From: Mollicutes bacterium
GTDB taxonomy: Bacteria; Bacillota_I; Bacilli_A; RF39; UBA660
Reading direction: 5' to 3'
NCBI GenBank assembly: GCA_012838395.1
Contig: DUPI01000015.1
Coordinates: 1 to 10,392, forward strand
Length of the DNA stretch: 10,392 nt
Part shown: positions 1 to 6,748 of the stretch, one piece after another
Position numbering within the stretch: position 1 is the first letter of the stretch
Layout of the letters: each line of letters opens with the position of its first letter
Program-made: the position numbers and the translations under genes
The notes under the pieces: generated by a model
What the model was told of the DNA's origin: nothing
Database searches by the model: none
The model's input: the letters and a program-made list of their open reading frames with translations, nothing else

Positions 1-1
1 T

Positions 2-865
2 CAAAATAAATTTGTAGCAGATATTGGAAATGAGTTTCATGAACTCAAGCATGATAATGCCTTACGCAGATTATATGACATTGTTAAAAATTCAGATTTA
101 ACTAATACTTGTGGAGAAGACCAAATATCAATACCAATTATGACAAGATTTATTAATTATGAACGCTATAAGACATATTTGCGTGAAACCTTCTTACCTC
201 TTGAACCATATAACGACTGTAAAGGTTGCGTTTATAAAAACGCTGATACAGATAGACAGGAAGTTCTTATTGAAAGAATGATTACTGAAATCTTTGACCA
301 AAAAAAAACTTATGAACATTTAAAAGGTGACAAGGGCGATTCTGACAACATCAATTATACATATGTACCAGGTCCACCAACATTTCCTATTCCTTTGAAT
401 AGTGAAGGTAAATTTAGAATTAGTTCAAAATTTGGAATGCGTAGTCATCCTATTTATAAGGATTATAGAATGCATAAGGGAATTGATTTACCGCGTGCTC
501 ATGGACAGCCAGTATATTCAATAGCTGACGGAGAAGTTATTCATGCTGGATGTCCAGCTAATGGTTGCGCCCTAGGTTACGGAAAATATGTTCTTATTCA
601 ACACGACGTTGATGGTAATGGGGAAGCCGATTATTATACTTTATATGCCCATTTGTCAGTTATTAATACAGTTAAAGGAGCCAAAGTAGGTGGTGGTCAA
701 AAAATAGGGGAAATTGGAAGTACCGGTGCTTCCACAGGCCCTCACTTGCATCTTGAAATTCAAGATGAAAAGAGAAATCCGATTGACCCTGAACCGATAT
801 TAAATGGTATTATCAAGGGGAATTCAGTATTTGATAATACACCAACTACAACATATTATAATTAA
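2..865 (+). CDS. Conjugation-type cell-wall hydrolase, M23 metallopeptidase part (5' end outside window)
   Basis: The reading frame is open from base 2, so the ATG at 140 is internal and the true start lies upstream; 287 residues are visible. Residues about 125-270 form a peptidase M23 (LytM/lysostaphin-type) domain, a zinc endopeptidase that cuts peptide cross-links in peptidoglycan. The zinc and catalytic residues are intact: H158 and D162 in MHKGIDLP, H217 in LYAHLS, and H248/H250 in GPHLHLE. An insertion, DVDGNGEAD, resembles a calcium-binding loop. The visible N-terminal ~110 residues (two cysteines in DCKGC, then a linker rich in Gly, Asp and Pro) are not recognised. Proteins of this kind in Gram-positive conjugative elements are usually secreted or membrane-anchored hydrolases that open the wall for the transfer channel; the coupling ATPase downstream supports that role. 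Translation ends at TAA 863-865, but the same frame continues at once into a C39 peptidase domain, so this looks like the front part of a split two-domain enzyme. Confidence 0.85.
   Translation, partial: QNKFVADIGNEFHELKHDNALRRLYDIVKNSDLTNTCGEDQISIPIMTRFINYERYKTYLRETFLPLEPYNDCKGCVYKNADTDRQEVLIERMITEIFDQKKTYEHLKGDKGDSDNINYTYVPGPPTFPIPLNSEGKFRISSKFGMRSHPIYKDYRMHKGIDLPRAHGQPVYSIADGEVIHAGCPANGCALGYGKYVLIQHDVDGNGEADYYTLYAHLSVINTVKGAKVGGGQKIGEIGSTGASTGPHLHLEIQDEKRNPIDPEPILNGIIKGNSVFDNTPTTTYYN
863..865 (+). other. In-frame ochre stop splitting M23 and C39 peptidase domains
   Basis: The frame before the stop ends TTTYYN and the frame after it resumes GNFAHVKYCSG, followed by the C39 catalytic-Cys motif. 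C39-type peptidases begin with a pattern such as YYxQ, in which the Gln helps form the oxyanion hole. Reading this codon as CAA would restore YYNQG exactly. A single C-to-T transition therefore explains the stop. The base after it is G, and I see no known readthrough signal. It could be a real nonsense mutation, a sequencing error or a readthrough site; a mutation or an error seems most likely. Confidence 0.8.
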
Positions 866-898
866 GGTAATTTTGCCCATGTTAAATATTGTAGTGGT

Positions 899-1381
899 AT
901 GACTGGAACTGGTGGAGTGCAAGCTACAATAGCAACGTCAGGATGCTTGCCAACTTCGTATGCTATGGTTGCAGTAAAACTTGGATATAACATGGATCCT
1001 ACAACGGTAGCTAATTATATTTGTAAAAATACTGGTTATAGAATTAATGGTAGTGGAACTTCAAGTGCTTTCTTTACTGCTTCTCAAGTAGAGAAGCATT
1101 TCAAAATCAACGCCACAGCCGTAACCAATCGTACAATTGATAATGTCGTTTCAATTTTGAAAAGTGGGAAACCAATTATAGTTAGTGTTAAAAACGGTCA
1201 CTTTAATCCATCTGGTAGGGGGCATTTTATTGTTATTGATTCAATAGATGGTAACAATAATATAAAAATATTAGACCCTGGAAGCAGAACAAAAACTAAT
1301 GTCACTTATACTAAAGAACAGATTAAAAATTATGTGTTAAATCATGTTAATAGTGGTATGTGGTACTTTGAGAGAGGATGA
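899..1381 (+). CDS. C39-family cysteine peptidase domain (probably the detached C-terminal half of the preceding hydrolase)
   Basis: This 160-residue reading frame is a peptidase C39-like (papain-fold) domain. The catalytic Cys is C16 in TSGCLPTSYAMV, the His is H109 in RGHFIVID and the Asp is D126 in ILDPGS, so the Cys-His-Asp triad is complete. The conserved Gln that should lie upstream of the Cys is replaced by the stop at 863-865. The first ATG (899) has no convincing ribosome binding site: the upstream sequence holds only a weak GTGG directly against the start. It is in the same frame as the M23 gene, and the 11 codons between stop and ATG read as normal C39 sequence. I infer that the ancestral protein was one M23-C39 fusion, and that this piece is a remnant or is made only by readthrough. 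If translated alone from 899 it would lack both the oxyanion Gln and a secretion signal, so activity is doubtful. Its TGA stop lies 4 nt before the next start. Confidence 0.75.
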   Translation: MTGTGGVQATIATSGCLPTSYAMVAVKLGYNMDPTTVANYICKNTGYRINGSGTSSAFFTASQVEKHFKINATAVTNRTIDNVVSILKSGKPIIVSVKNGHFNPSGRGHFIVIDSIDGNNNIKILDPGSRTKTNVTYTKEQIKNYVLNHVNSGMWYFERG

Positions 1382-1385
1382 TATA

Positions 1386-2105
1386 ATGAAAAAATTAAAA
1401 AAAGTTGTTTTAATAATTATAGTATTTATAGTTAGTGGTTGTTCCGCTGATTATAACTTGCTTGTTACATCCAATCATAAAATAAAAGAAAATGTAAAAT
1501 TATTTATGAAAAATGATCAATTACCAGAAAACGTAGTAAATATCAAAGAGTATTTTAAAAATCAAATAACATCATATAGTGATGTTGAAGAATATAAAAA
1601 ATATAATTTTGATTATAAAATAGGTAAGGAAGTATCATATGTTCAAATGGATAAATGGCACACTTCTTTTGAGGAATATCAAAACTCAACTATATATGGT
1701 GAACTATTTGATGATATTTCAATTATAGAAAATAGTGAGTATATTACTTTTGAAACGGTTGGAAGATATCTATATAGTAATTTATTTGCTGAACCTGAAA
1801 TGGCAGACCCTGACTTTATTATTGATGGTATTAATGTTAAAATAAGGTTACATAACAAAATTATTGAAAGTAATGCTGATAATTTTGATGAGAAAAACAA
1901 TACTTTAGAATGGAGCATCACATTTAAAGATGAAACTAAAAGCATTTATTTTAAGATGAGTCATGAGAAGAGATATGATATAATATTAATAGACTTTATT
2001 TTATTAAATAAAAAAGTATTAATTCCAATTTCGTTAGCACTAGTAATAATTATTGGGTCAGGACTTTATTTTTATGTAGTATATAAAAAAAACAATTCAA
2101 TATAG
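1386..2105 (+). CDS. Lipoprotein with C-terminal membrane anchor, conjugation operon
   Basis: This 239-residue protein starts at ATG 1386, because AGAGAGGA (1371-1378) lies 7 nt upstream; the in-frame ATG at 1344 would overlap the previous gene and has no such site. The N-terminus is a lipoprotein signal: basic MKKLKK, a hydrophobic run, then lipobox VSGC with C19 as the lipidation site. The central ~190 residues are polar and rich in Glu, Asp and Lys, predicted outside the membrane. A segment near the end (NADNFDEKNNTLEW) recalls LppM-like extracytoplasmic domains, a weak resemblance. Residues about 211-232 form a second hydrophobic segment followed by the basic tail YKKNNSI. The protein would thus be held at both ends, by a lipid at the front and a membrane span at the back. 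It lies 4 nt after the peptidase frame and 11 nt before the coupling-protein gene, so a role at the transfer channel or in surface or entry exclusion is possible but not shown. Confidence 0.75.
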   Translation: MKKLKKVVLIIIVFIVSGCSADYNLLVTSNHKIKENVKLFMKNDQLPENVVNIKEYFKNQITSYSDVEEYKKYNFDYKIGKEVSYVQMDKWHTSFEEYQNSTIYGELFDDISIIENSEYITFETVGRYLYSNLFAEPEMADPDFIIDGINVKIRLHNKIIESNADNFDEKNNTLEWSITFKDETKSIYFKMSHEKRYDIILIDFILLNKKVLIPISLALVIIIGSGLYFYVVYKKNNSI

Positions 2106-2116
2106 GTGGTGAAAAA

Positions 2117-4228
2117 GTGAAGTTAAAATTTAGAGCAGATTCAAAGGATGTTATTGTGTTTCTTTTATTCTCTTTAGTATTATTTTATGTTGTTGCAATT
2201 GGTATTTTAAACATTTCAATTTTTTTAGAAGAGGGAACCTTTCATGGATTTAATCCATTTCCCGTTTTTTCAAAAGACTTTTTTGCACCGACAATGGTTT
2301 TCTTTTTATTGGCAATAATAATAATATTAACTAGTGTTTCTTCTTATTTCTTTGAAAGAGAGAAAGGTTTTGGATTTTCAACTTCTCCAAAGTCAGAAAA
2401 AGGTTACTCAAGATGGGCCAAAGATAAGGAGTTTAAAGCACAATTAAAATATGTAAATCATCATGCTAAGGAAACGCAAGCAGCAGGTGTTCCATTAATT
2501 AATAATGGTCGTGAAGTTTGGGTTGATGATGGTGAATATCACAATCTAATCATTGGTTCAACTGGTAGTGGTAAAACTCAAATCATGGTTCATCCATTAG
2601 TTAAATTATTAGCTAAAAGAGGTGAGTCAATGATTGTTACTGACCCTAAAGGTGAAATTTATGAAGAAAACGCTAACCTTTTAAGAGAGAGAGGGTACAA
2701 TATAGTACTACTTAATTTCCGAGATCCTCAAAAAGGTAATGCTTGGAATCCTCTTTTTTTACCATATACATTGTATCAAGAGGGAAATCAAGATAAGGCT
2801 AATGAGTTACTTGATGACTTAGCAATGAATATTCTTTATGATGAAGCATCTCAAAATCAAGATCCCTTTTGGGAAAGAACTTCAGCTGATTATTTTGCGG
2901 GATTATCTTTGGCCTTGTTTGAAGATGCAACAGAAAATGAAATAAATTTAAATAGTATTAATTACATGACAACAGTTGGTGAAGAAAAATATTTAGGCAG
3001 TAATTACATTAAAGAATATTTTAAGGATAAAGATCCCATTTCACCAGCTTATATAAACGTTGCTAGTACGATAAATGCACCAACAGAAACTAAAGGTAGT
3101 ATTTTATCGGTATTCAAACAAAAAATAAAATTATTTTCTTCAAGAGAAAATATATCAGAGATGTTATCTCATAATGATTTTAATATGAAAGACATCGGAC
3201 GAAAAAAAACAGCAGTGTTTATTGTTGTTCAAGATGAAAAAAAGACATATCACTCATTAGTTACGATTTTTATTAAACAATGCTATGAAACATTAATTGA
3301 TGTTGCCCAAGAAAGTGGTGGAAAACTACCATATCGTACGAACTTTATTTTAGATGAGTTTGCAAATATGCCCCCATTAAAAGATGTTACAACAATGGTA
3401 ACGGCAGCTCGAAGTAGAAATATCCGTTTTAGTTTTATTATTCAAAACTTTGCCCAACTATACCAAGTATATGGTAAAGAAAATGGTGAAACAATTAAAG
3501 GTAACTGTGGAAACATTATTTACCTTATAAGTAGTGAACTAAGTGCTTTAGAAGAAATTAGTAAAATGTGTGGGGAAGTTAAATCCAAGGAAAAAGATAA
3601 AACAGCTAGCACTCCTTTGGTAACAGTTAGTGATTTACAACGACTAAAACAATGGGAAACAATTATTGTTCGTACACGAATGATGCCTTTTAAAACCAAG
3701 TTAACTCCAAACTTTAAAATGGATTGGGGCGAAAATCTAGAAAAAAGTGGTTACCCAACTCGTGAAAAACAAGCTGTTGAAGTCTTTGATTTGAAAAGTT
3801 TTGTTGAAAACAAACGAAAAAAAGCCTTTCAAGATGCTAATAGTATTATGGGGAACGAGTTTGGAGGATTGTTTTCAGGATCAGCTAAAAAACCTATTTC
3901 GGAAACGAATATGGATGATTTAATTAAGAGAATTGATCAAAAAATTGCTGAATTAGAAGAAGAAGAACGTCGTGAAAAAGAACAAGAAGTAAAACTAAAT
4001 AACCCAGGAACTTCACAACCTGAAACTCCTTTTGAAACTCCAGTTATTCAACCAAGACCAAAGGTTGTTAGTCAGATGGTTGAAGAACCACAGGAAATAG
4101 TAAAACCTCAAATAACACCTAGTTCTGATTTAAAAATTGAAAAAAATGTTGAAAATATAACAACAACTAAAAACAAAGACATTATTACGGATGATCAATT
4201 TTTTGATGATTTCTTCGGTGACGATTAA
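2117..4228 (+). CDS. Type IV coupling protein, VirD4/TraG family ATPase
   Basis: This 703-residue protein begins at GTG 2117, with AGGTGG at 2104-2109. It is the ATPase that brings relaxase-bound DNA or effector proteins to a type IV secretion channel at the inner face of the membrane. Two membrane spans (about 12-36 and 56-79) precede the cytoplasmic motor. Walker A is GSTGSGKT (147-154), TDPKGE follows at 175-180, and Walker B is FILDEFANMP (410-419). The segment VTAARSRNIRFSFIIQNFAQL region (428-448) matches the family motif that carries the conserved Gln after the second strand. Residues from about 600 form an extra tail: a charged helix likely to coil (IDQKIAELEEEERR, 606-619), a Pro/Thr-rich linker, and an acidic aromatic end, DDQFFDDFFGDD. 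Tails of this kind often recruit substrates. It closes the visible conjugation operon. No relaxase or VirB4 lies in the window, so whether the element is complete is unknown. Confidence 0.93.
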   Translation: MKLKFRADSKDVIVFLLFSLVLFYVVAIGILNISIFLEEGTFHGFNPFPVFSKDFFAPTMVFFLLAIIIILTSVSSYFFEREKGFGFSTSPKSEKGYSRWAKDKEFKAQLKYVNHHAKETQAAGVPLINNGREVWVDDGEYHNLIIGSTGSGKTQIMVHPLVKLLAKRGESMIVTDPKGEIYEENANLLRERGYNIVLLNFRDPQKGNAWNPLFLPYTLYQEGNQDKANELLDDLAMNILYDEASQNQDPFWERTSADYFAGLSLALFEDATENEINLNSINYMTTVGEEKYLGSNYIKEYFKDKDPISPAYINVASTINAPTETKGSILSVFKQKIKLFSSRENISEMLSHNDFNMKDIGRKKTAVFIVVQDEKKTYHSLVTIFIKQCYETLIDVAQESGGKLPYRTNFILDEFANMPPLKDVTTMVTAARSRNIRFSFIIQNFAQLYQVYGKENGETIKGNCGNIIYLISSELSALEEISKMCGEVKSKEKDKTASTPLVTVSDLQRLKQWETIIVRTRMMPFKTKLTPNFKMDWGENLEKSGYPTREKQAVEVFDLKSFVENKRKKAFQDANSIMGNEFGGLFSGSAKKPISETNMDDLIKRIDQKIAELEEEERREKEQEVKLNNPGTSQPETPFETPVIQPRPKVVSQMVEEPQEIVKPQITPSSDLKIEKNVENITTTKNKDIITDDQFFDDFFGDD

Positions 4229-4240
4229 AAAATTAAAATA

Positions 4241-4253
4241 TAAACGTTTAAAC
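4241..4253. repeat. Overlapping palindromes TAAACGTTTA and GTTTAAAC
   Basis: TAAACGTTTA (4241-4250) is a perfect 10-base palindrome. It overlaps the 8-base palindrome GTTTAAAC (4246-4253). They sit just after the coupling-protein stop and next to the hairpin before the rhodanese gene. A regulator operator or a recombination core is possible, but short AT-rich palindromes also arise by chance. Confidence 0.35.
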
Positions 4254-4291
4254 CCTATTTTATTATTGCTCTAACATATAATAAAGTAGGG
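4253..4291 (+). promoter_or_regulatory. 14-bp hairpin overlapping the rhodanese ribosome binding site
   Basis: CCCTATTTTATTAT (4253-4266) pairs with ATAATAAAGTAGGG (4278-4291) over 14 bp with one G-U wobble, leaving an 11-nt loop. No U-run follows the 3' arm, so it is not a standard intrinsic terminator. The 3' arm contains part of the Shine-Dalgarno AGGGTGG (4288-4294) and overlaps a TATAAT (4277-4282). In RNA reading through from the coupling-protein gene the hairpin would hide the ribosome binding site of the next gene. If the TATAAT is a real -10 box, RNA starting there would lack the 5' arm and be freely translated; no good -35 box is visible. Confidence 0.5.
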
Positions 4292-4299
4292 TGGTAGAT

Positions 4300-4590
4300 A
4301 TGATATCAAATATTTCCGTATCAGATCTTCTAAAATATGACCTTGGCGGACAAATTATTGATATTAGAAGTATTCAAAGTTATAATAATAATCATATTCC
4401 TGGAGCAAAGAATATACCAAAAAACTTATTATTAACTGAACCACAAAAATATCTCAATAAATATCAAATATATTATATATATTGTCAAAGTGGCACTCGT
4501 AGTATAATTGTTTGCAACCGATTATCAAAATTAGGTTACAAGGTTGTTAATATTAATGGTGGTTATGAAAGTTGGATATTAGAAAGGTAA
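4300..4590 (+). CDS. Rhodanese-like domain protein (single-domain sulfurtransferase)
   Basis: This 96-residue protein matches the single-domain rhodanese family (GlpE/YtwF-like), cytoplasmic enzymes that carry a sulfane sulfur on an active-site Cys. Visible motifs are IIDIRS (19-24) and HIPGAKNIP (32-40), the active-site loop CQSGTRS with C62, and the C-terminal NGGYESW (86-92). All are as expected, so the enzyme should be active; the sulfur donor and acceptor cannot be told. ATG 4300 is chosen because AGGGTGG ends 5 nt before it. The alternative GTG at 4291 falls inside that ribosome binding site. It stands alone between the hairpin upstream and the terminator that begins inside its last codons, and it has no clear functional link to either neighbour. 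Confidence 0.88.
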   Translation: MISNISVSDLLKYDLGGQIIDIRSIQSYNNNHIPGAKNIPKNLLLTEPQKYLNKYQIYYIYCQSGTRSIIVCNRLSKLGYKVVNINGGYESWILER

Positions 4591-4612
4591 GATTAATTCT
4601 TATCTTTTTATT
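4583..4612 (+). terminator. Intrinsic terminator after the rhodanese gene
   Basis: AAAGGTAAGA (4583-4592) pairs with TCTTATCTTT (4598-4607) over 10 bp with one G-U wobble and a 5-nt loop (TTAAT). It runs into TTTTTATTTATT. The stop codon of the rhodanese gene lies in the 5' arm. Confidence 0.75.
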
Positions 4613-4662
4613 TATTAATTAAAATGCTAGATTATAATTTCAATTGAATAAGATTTAGTTAA

Positions 4663-4691
4663 TTCACATCTAAAAGGATACATGATATAAT
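4663..4691 (+). promoter_or_regulatory. Sigma-A-type promoter of the rmuC operon
   Basis: A -35 box TTCACA (4663-4668, five of six consensus bases) is followed by a 17-nt spacer and an extended -10, TGATATAAT (4683-4691). Transcription would start near 4698, giving an untranslated leader of about 50 nt before rmuC. The terminator just upstream makes an independent transcription unit likely. Confidence 0.75.
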
Positions 4692-4747
4692 AAATATAGG
4701 TCAAAAACATATGATATATAGAAAAACAAATTGGAGGATGAAATAAT

Positions 4748-5827
4748 ATGGAATATATAATGATTGGATTATTAGTTATTATTATAATATTAGTTACTGT
4801 TTCACTTTTTAAAAACATTAATGAATCAAATATTACTGAGCGGTTAGGTAGATTAGAAACTAGTATGATAAAAGAGATTGGTGATTTCAAAAATAATTTT
4901 AGTCGTGATTTAACTGAAGATTTTAATCAATTAAATGAAAAAATTGAATATCGATTAAGATTGATAAATGAACGTGTTAATGAACGTTTAGATGAAAATT
5001 TTGAAAAGACTAATAAAACCTTTGTGTCAGTATTAGAAAGACTTGCCAAAATTGATGAAGCACAAAAAAAGATAGATATACTATCAAATGATATTGTTTC
5101 ATTACAAAGTGTTTTAACTGATAAAAAATCTCGAGGAGTATTTGGAGAAGTCAATCTAGCCCACATAATGAGTAGTGTATTTGGAAATAATAATGATAAG
5201 ATATACCAATTACAATATTCATTTAATAATGGTACAATTGCTGATTGTGTTTTATTTGCACCAGAGCCATTAGGACAAATTGCTATTGATTCTAAATTTC
5301 CATTAGAAAATTATCAAACAATGGTTAATAGGGAAAATTCTGAGTTAGTTCGGGCGAATGCCGAAAAAATTTTTAAACAAGATATGAAAAAGCATATTGA
5401 TGATATAGCTACTAAATACATTATACCAGGGGTAACAACTGATCAAGCTATTTTATTTTTACCAGCTGAAGCTATATTTGCTGAGATTAATGCTTATCAT
5501 CAAGACTTAATAGATTATTCTTATAAAAAGAAAGTTTGGATTACCTCACCAACTACCTTAATTAGTACCCTAACTACAATCCAAATAATTATAAAAAATA
5601 TTGAACGTGATAAATATGCCTCAATAATTCACCAAGAATTAAAATATTTAGATACTGAATTTAGACGTTATAAAGAACGTTGGGATCGATTATCCAAAAG
5701 TATTGATACTGTTAGTAAGGAAGTAAAAGATATTCATACTACGACTGATAAAATCACTAAAAGATTTAATTCCATTAGTCAAGTAGAGATACAGGAGCTC
5801 GATTATGAAATTAATAAAGAAAATTAA
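4748..5827 (+). CDS. rmuC: DNA recombination protein RmuC
   Basis: This 359-residue protein has the RmuC layout: an N-terminal membrane span (about 4-20), a long coiled coil (about 25-125) and the RmuC domain (about 125-320), which is related to restriction-type nuclease folds. Family motifs are visible: SRGVFGEVNL (128-137, usually GxWGE), ADCVLF (165-170), IDSKFPLENY (180-189), FLPAEAIFAE (237-246) and VWITSPTTL (263-271). RmuC is known in E. coli for limiting rearrangements at inverted repeats, and its biochemistry is still poorly defined. ATG 4748 is preceded by GGAGG at 4733-4737 with 10-nt spacing; the in-frame ATG at 4760 would cut into the membrane span. It is first in an operon with a membrane protein whose start overlaps its last 23 bases. 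It is shorter than the roughly 475-residue E. coli protein but close to other Firmicutes versions. Confidence 0.93.
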   Translation: MEYIMIGLLVIIIILVTVSLFKNINESNITERLGRLETSMIKEIGDFKNNFSRDLTEDFNQLNEKIEYRLRLINERVNERLDENFEKTNKTFVSVLERLAKIDEAQKKIDILSNDIVSLQSVLTDKKSRGVFGEVNLAHIMSSVFGNNNDKIYQLQYSFNNGTIADCVLFAPEPLGQIAIDSKFPLENYQTMVNRENSELVRANAEKIFKQDMKKHIDDIATKYIIPGVTTDQAILFLPAEAIFAEINAYHQDLIDYSYKKKVWITSPTTLISTLTTIQIIIKNIERDKYASIIHQELKYLDTEFRRYKERWDRLSKSIDTVSKEVKDIHTTTDKITKRFNSISQVEIQELDYEINKEN

Positions 5828-6380
5828 TTATTTGTTATTTATAATTGCTAGTTGTGTAAGTTTGTATTTAGGCTTTGTATATATAAAAAATGATAACTTA
5901 ATCAAACTATTAATTACAATGTCAATTATTCCATCTATGTTAATTCCATATTTTTTAAACAAGCTATTAACATATAAGATAACAGATGGTATAATAATGT
6001 TATATACAATATTCATTATTGCAGCTATTATTCTTGGTTCTTTATATAATTTGTATTATTTAATTCCCTTATTTGATAAAATCGTCCACTTTACAACGGG
6101 ATTTTTATTTTCAATGTTTGCTGTAATTATTTTGAAAAATTTTAATAAATATGATCATCATAATATAAAATTTAATTTAATTTTTATGGCATCTATAACT
6201 TGTATGAGTGCTGTTTTATGGGAAATTTTTGAATACATATCTGACTATATTTTTGATGGTAATGCTCAACGAGTTTTAGAAACAGGAATTAATGATACAA
6301 TGCAAGATATGATTGCAGCTTTACTTGGTTTTATTATTTTTGCAATAGTATATATAGGAAAGAAAAAAAGCAATAGGTAA
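5805..6380 (+). CDS. DUF2238/YjdF-like multi-span membrane protein
   Basis: This 191-residue protein has about six hydrophobic segments (near 7-27, 34-54, 63-83, 94-111, 123-142 and 168-185) and a basic C-terminus. The second half carries the pattern of the DUF2238/YjdF family: FDKIVHF (90-96), WEIFEYISD (139-147) and INDTMQDMI (162-170). The conserved Asp, His and Glu residues, lying at membrane edges, suggest metal binding or an enzymatic site, but the family's function is not known. The start at 5805 lies inside rmuC (23-nt overlap, different frame) and has AGGAG at 5793-5797 with 7-nt spacing, so translation is probably coupled to rmuC. The TAA stop is 23 nt before the next start. Confidence 0.8.
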   Translation: MKLIKKINYLLFIIASCVSLYLGFVYIKNDNLIKLLITMSIIPSMLIPYFLNKLLTYKITDGIIMLYTIFIIAAIILGSLYNLYYLIPLFDKIVHFTTGFLFSMFAVIILKNFNKYDHHNIKFNLIFMASITCMSAVLWEIFEYISDYIFDGNAQRVLETGINDTMQDMIAALLGFIIFAIVYIGKKKSNR

Positions 6381-6403
6381 TTATATAGAAGAGGTGTGTG
6401 CAA

Positions 6404-6697
6404 ATGAGCGAAAAAGAATTAATAAAAAAGTGGAAAGATTTAAAAAAAATGATTGAAGAAACCCAATCACAAATCGAAAAACAAGACAATTTAAACGGAG
6501 ATTCAAATCAAAGTAAAGGACAAGTCTACGGCGGTAAAGCTAAAACTTTGGGGGCTCATCCTAGTGCTAAACACTTTTTTGTGGAAACTGAGGAAACTGA
6601 AAATCATAAAGGTTACGCCTCTGCTTTACTATTAGGATTTTTAACTTTTCTTTTTCAAATTTTATTTATGGCAATTGTTTATATAATTGTTAAGTGA
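6404..6697 (+). CDS. Small C-terminally anchored membrane protein, unknown function
   Basis: This 97-residue protein is not recognised. Its N-terminal 35 residues are highly charged and probably a short helix that can coil (MSEKELIKKWKDLKKMIEE). A Gly/Ser/Asn-rich middle follows, with the segment YGGKAKTLGAHPS at 42-54, and then one hydrophobic span at about 72-95 ending in a lone Lys. The topology suggests a soluble cytoplasmic head held by a C-terminal anchor. ATG 6404 is preferred: AGAAGAGG (6387-6394) lies 9 nt upstream, whereas GTG 6398 would be only 3 nt from it. It is the last gene of the rmuC operon, 23 nt after the DUF2238 gene and directly before a terminator. Codon use looks like that of its neighbours, and the stop is TGA. 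Confidence 0.7.
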   Translation: MSEKELIKKWKDLKKMIEETQSQIEKQDNLNGDSNQSKGQVYGGKAKTLGAHPSAKHFFVETEETENHKGYASALLLGFLTFLFQILFMAIVYIIVK

Positions 6698-6748
6698 TTA
6701 AACTGTTAACTAATAATAATTCTTTATAAAAGCAAATATAGATGTATC

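Noticed and set aside
863..865. TAA reassigned to glutamine throughout the genome
   Set aside because: Other TAA codons end genes sensibly (4226-4228, 4588-4590, 5825-5827, 6378-6380) and reading through them gives no conserved sequence.
1344..1385. Upstream ATG start for the lipoprotein
   Set aside because: It overlaps the peptidase frame, lacks a ribosome binding site and would bury the lipoprotein signal; ATG 1386 has AGAGAGGA correctly placed.
4266..4273. TTGCTCTA shared with 7783-7790 near two start regions
   Set aside because: Eight AT-rich bases at different distances from TATAAT are likely coincidental.
4253..4291. Intrinsic terminator of the coupling-protein gene
   Set aside because: The stem is good but no T-run follows; the 3' arm runs straight into a ribosome binding site.
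4291..4299. GTG 4291 as the rhodanese start
   Set aside because: It falls within the AGGGTGG ribosome binding site of ATG 4300.
4627..4890. Minus-strand reading frames here and at 1679-1945, 4927-5166, 5828-6016, 8951-9145 and 9045-9233
   Set aside because: They are antisense to well-supported genes or promoters, match no family, and have no convincing ribosome binding sites.
6398..6403. GTG 6398 as the start of the small membrane protein
   Set aside because: It is only 3 nt from the ribosome binding site; ATG 6404 has normal spacing.
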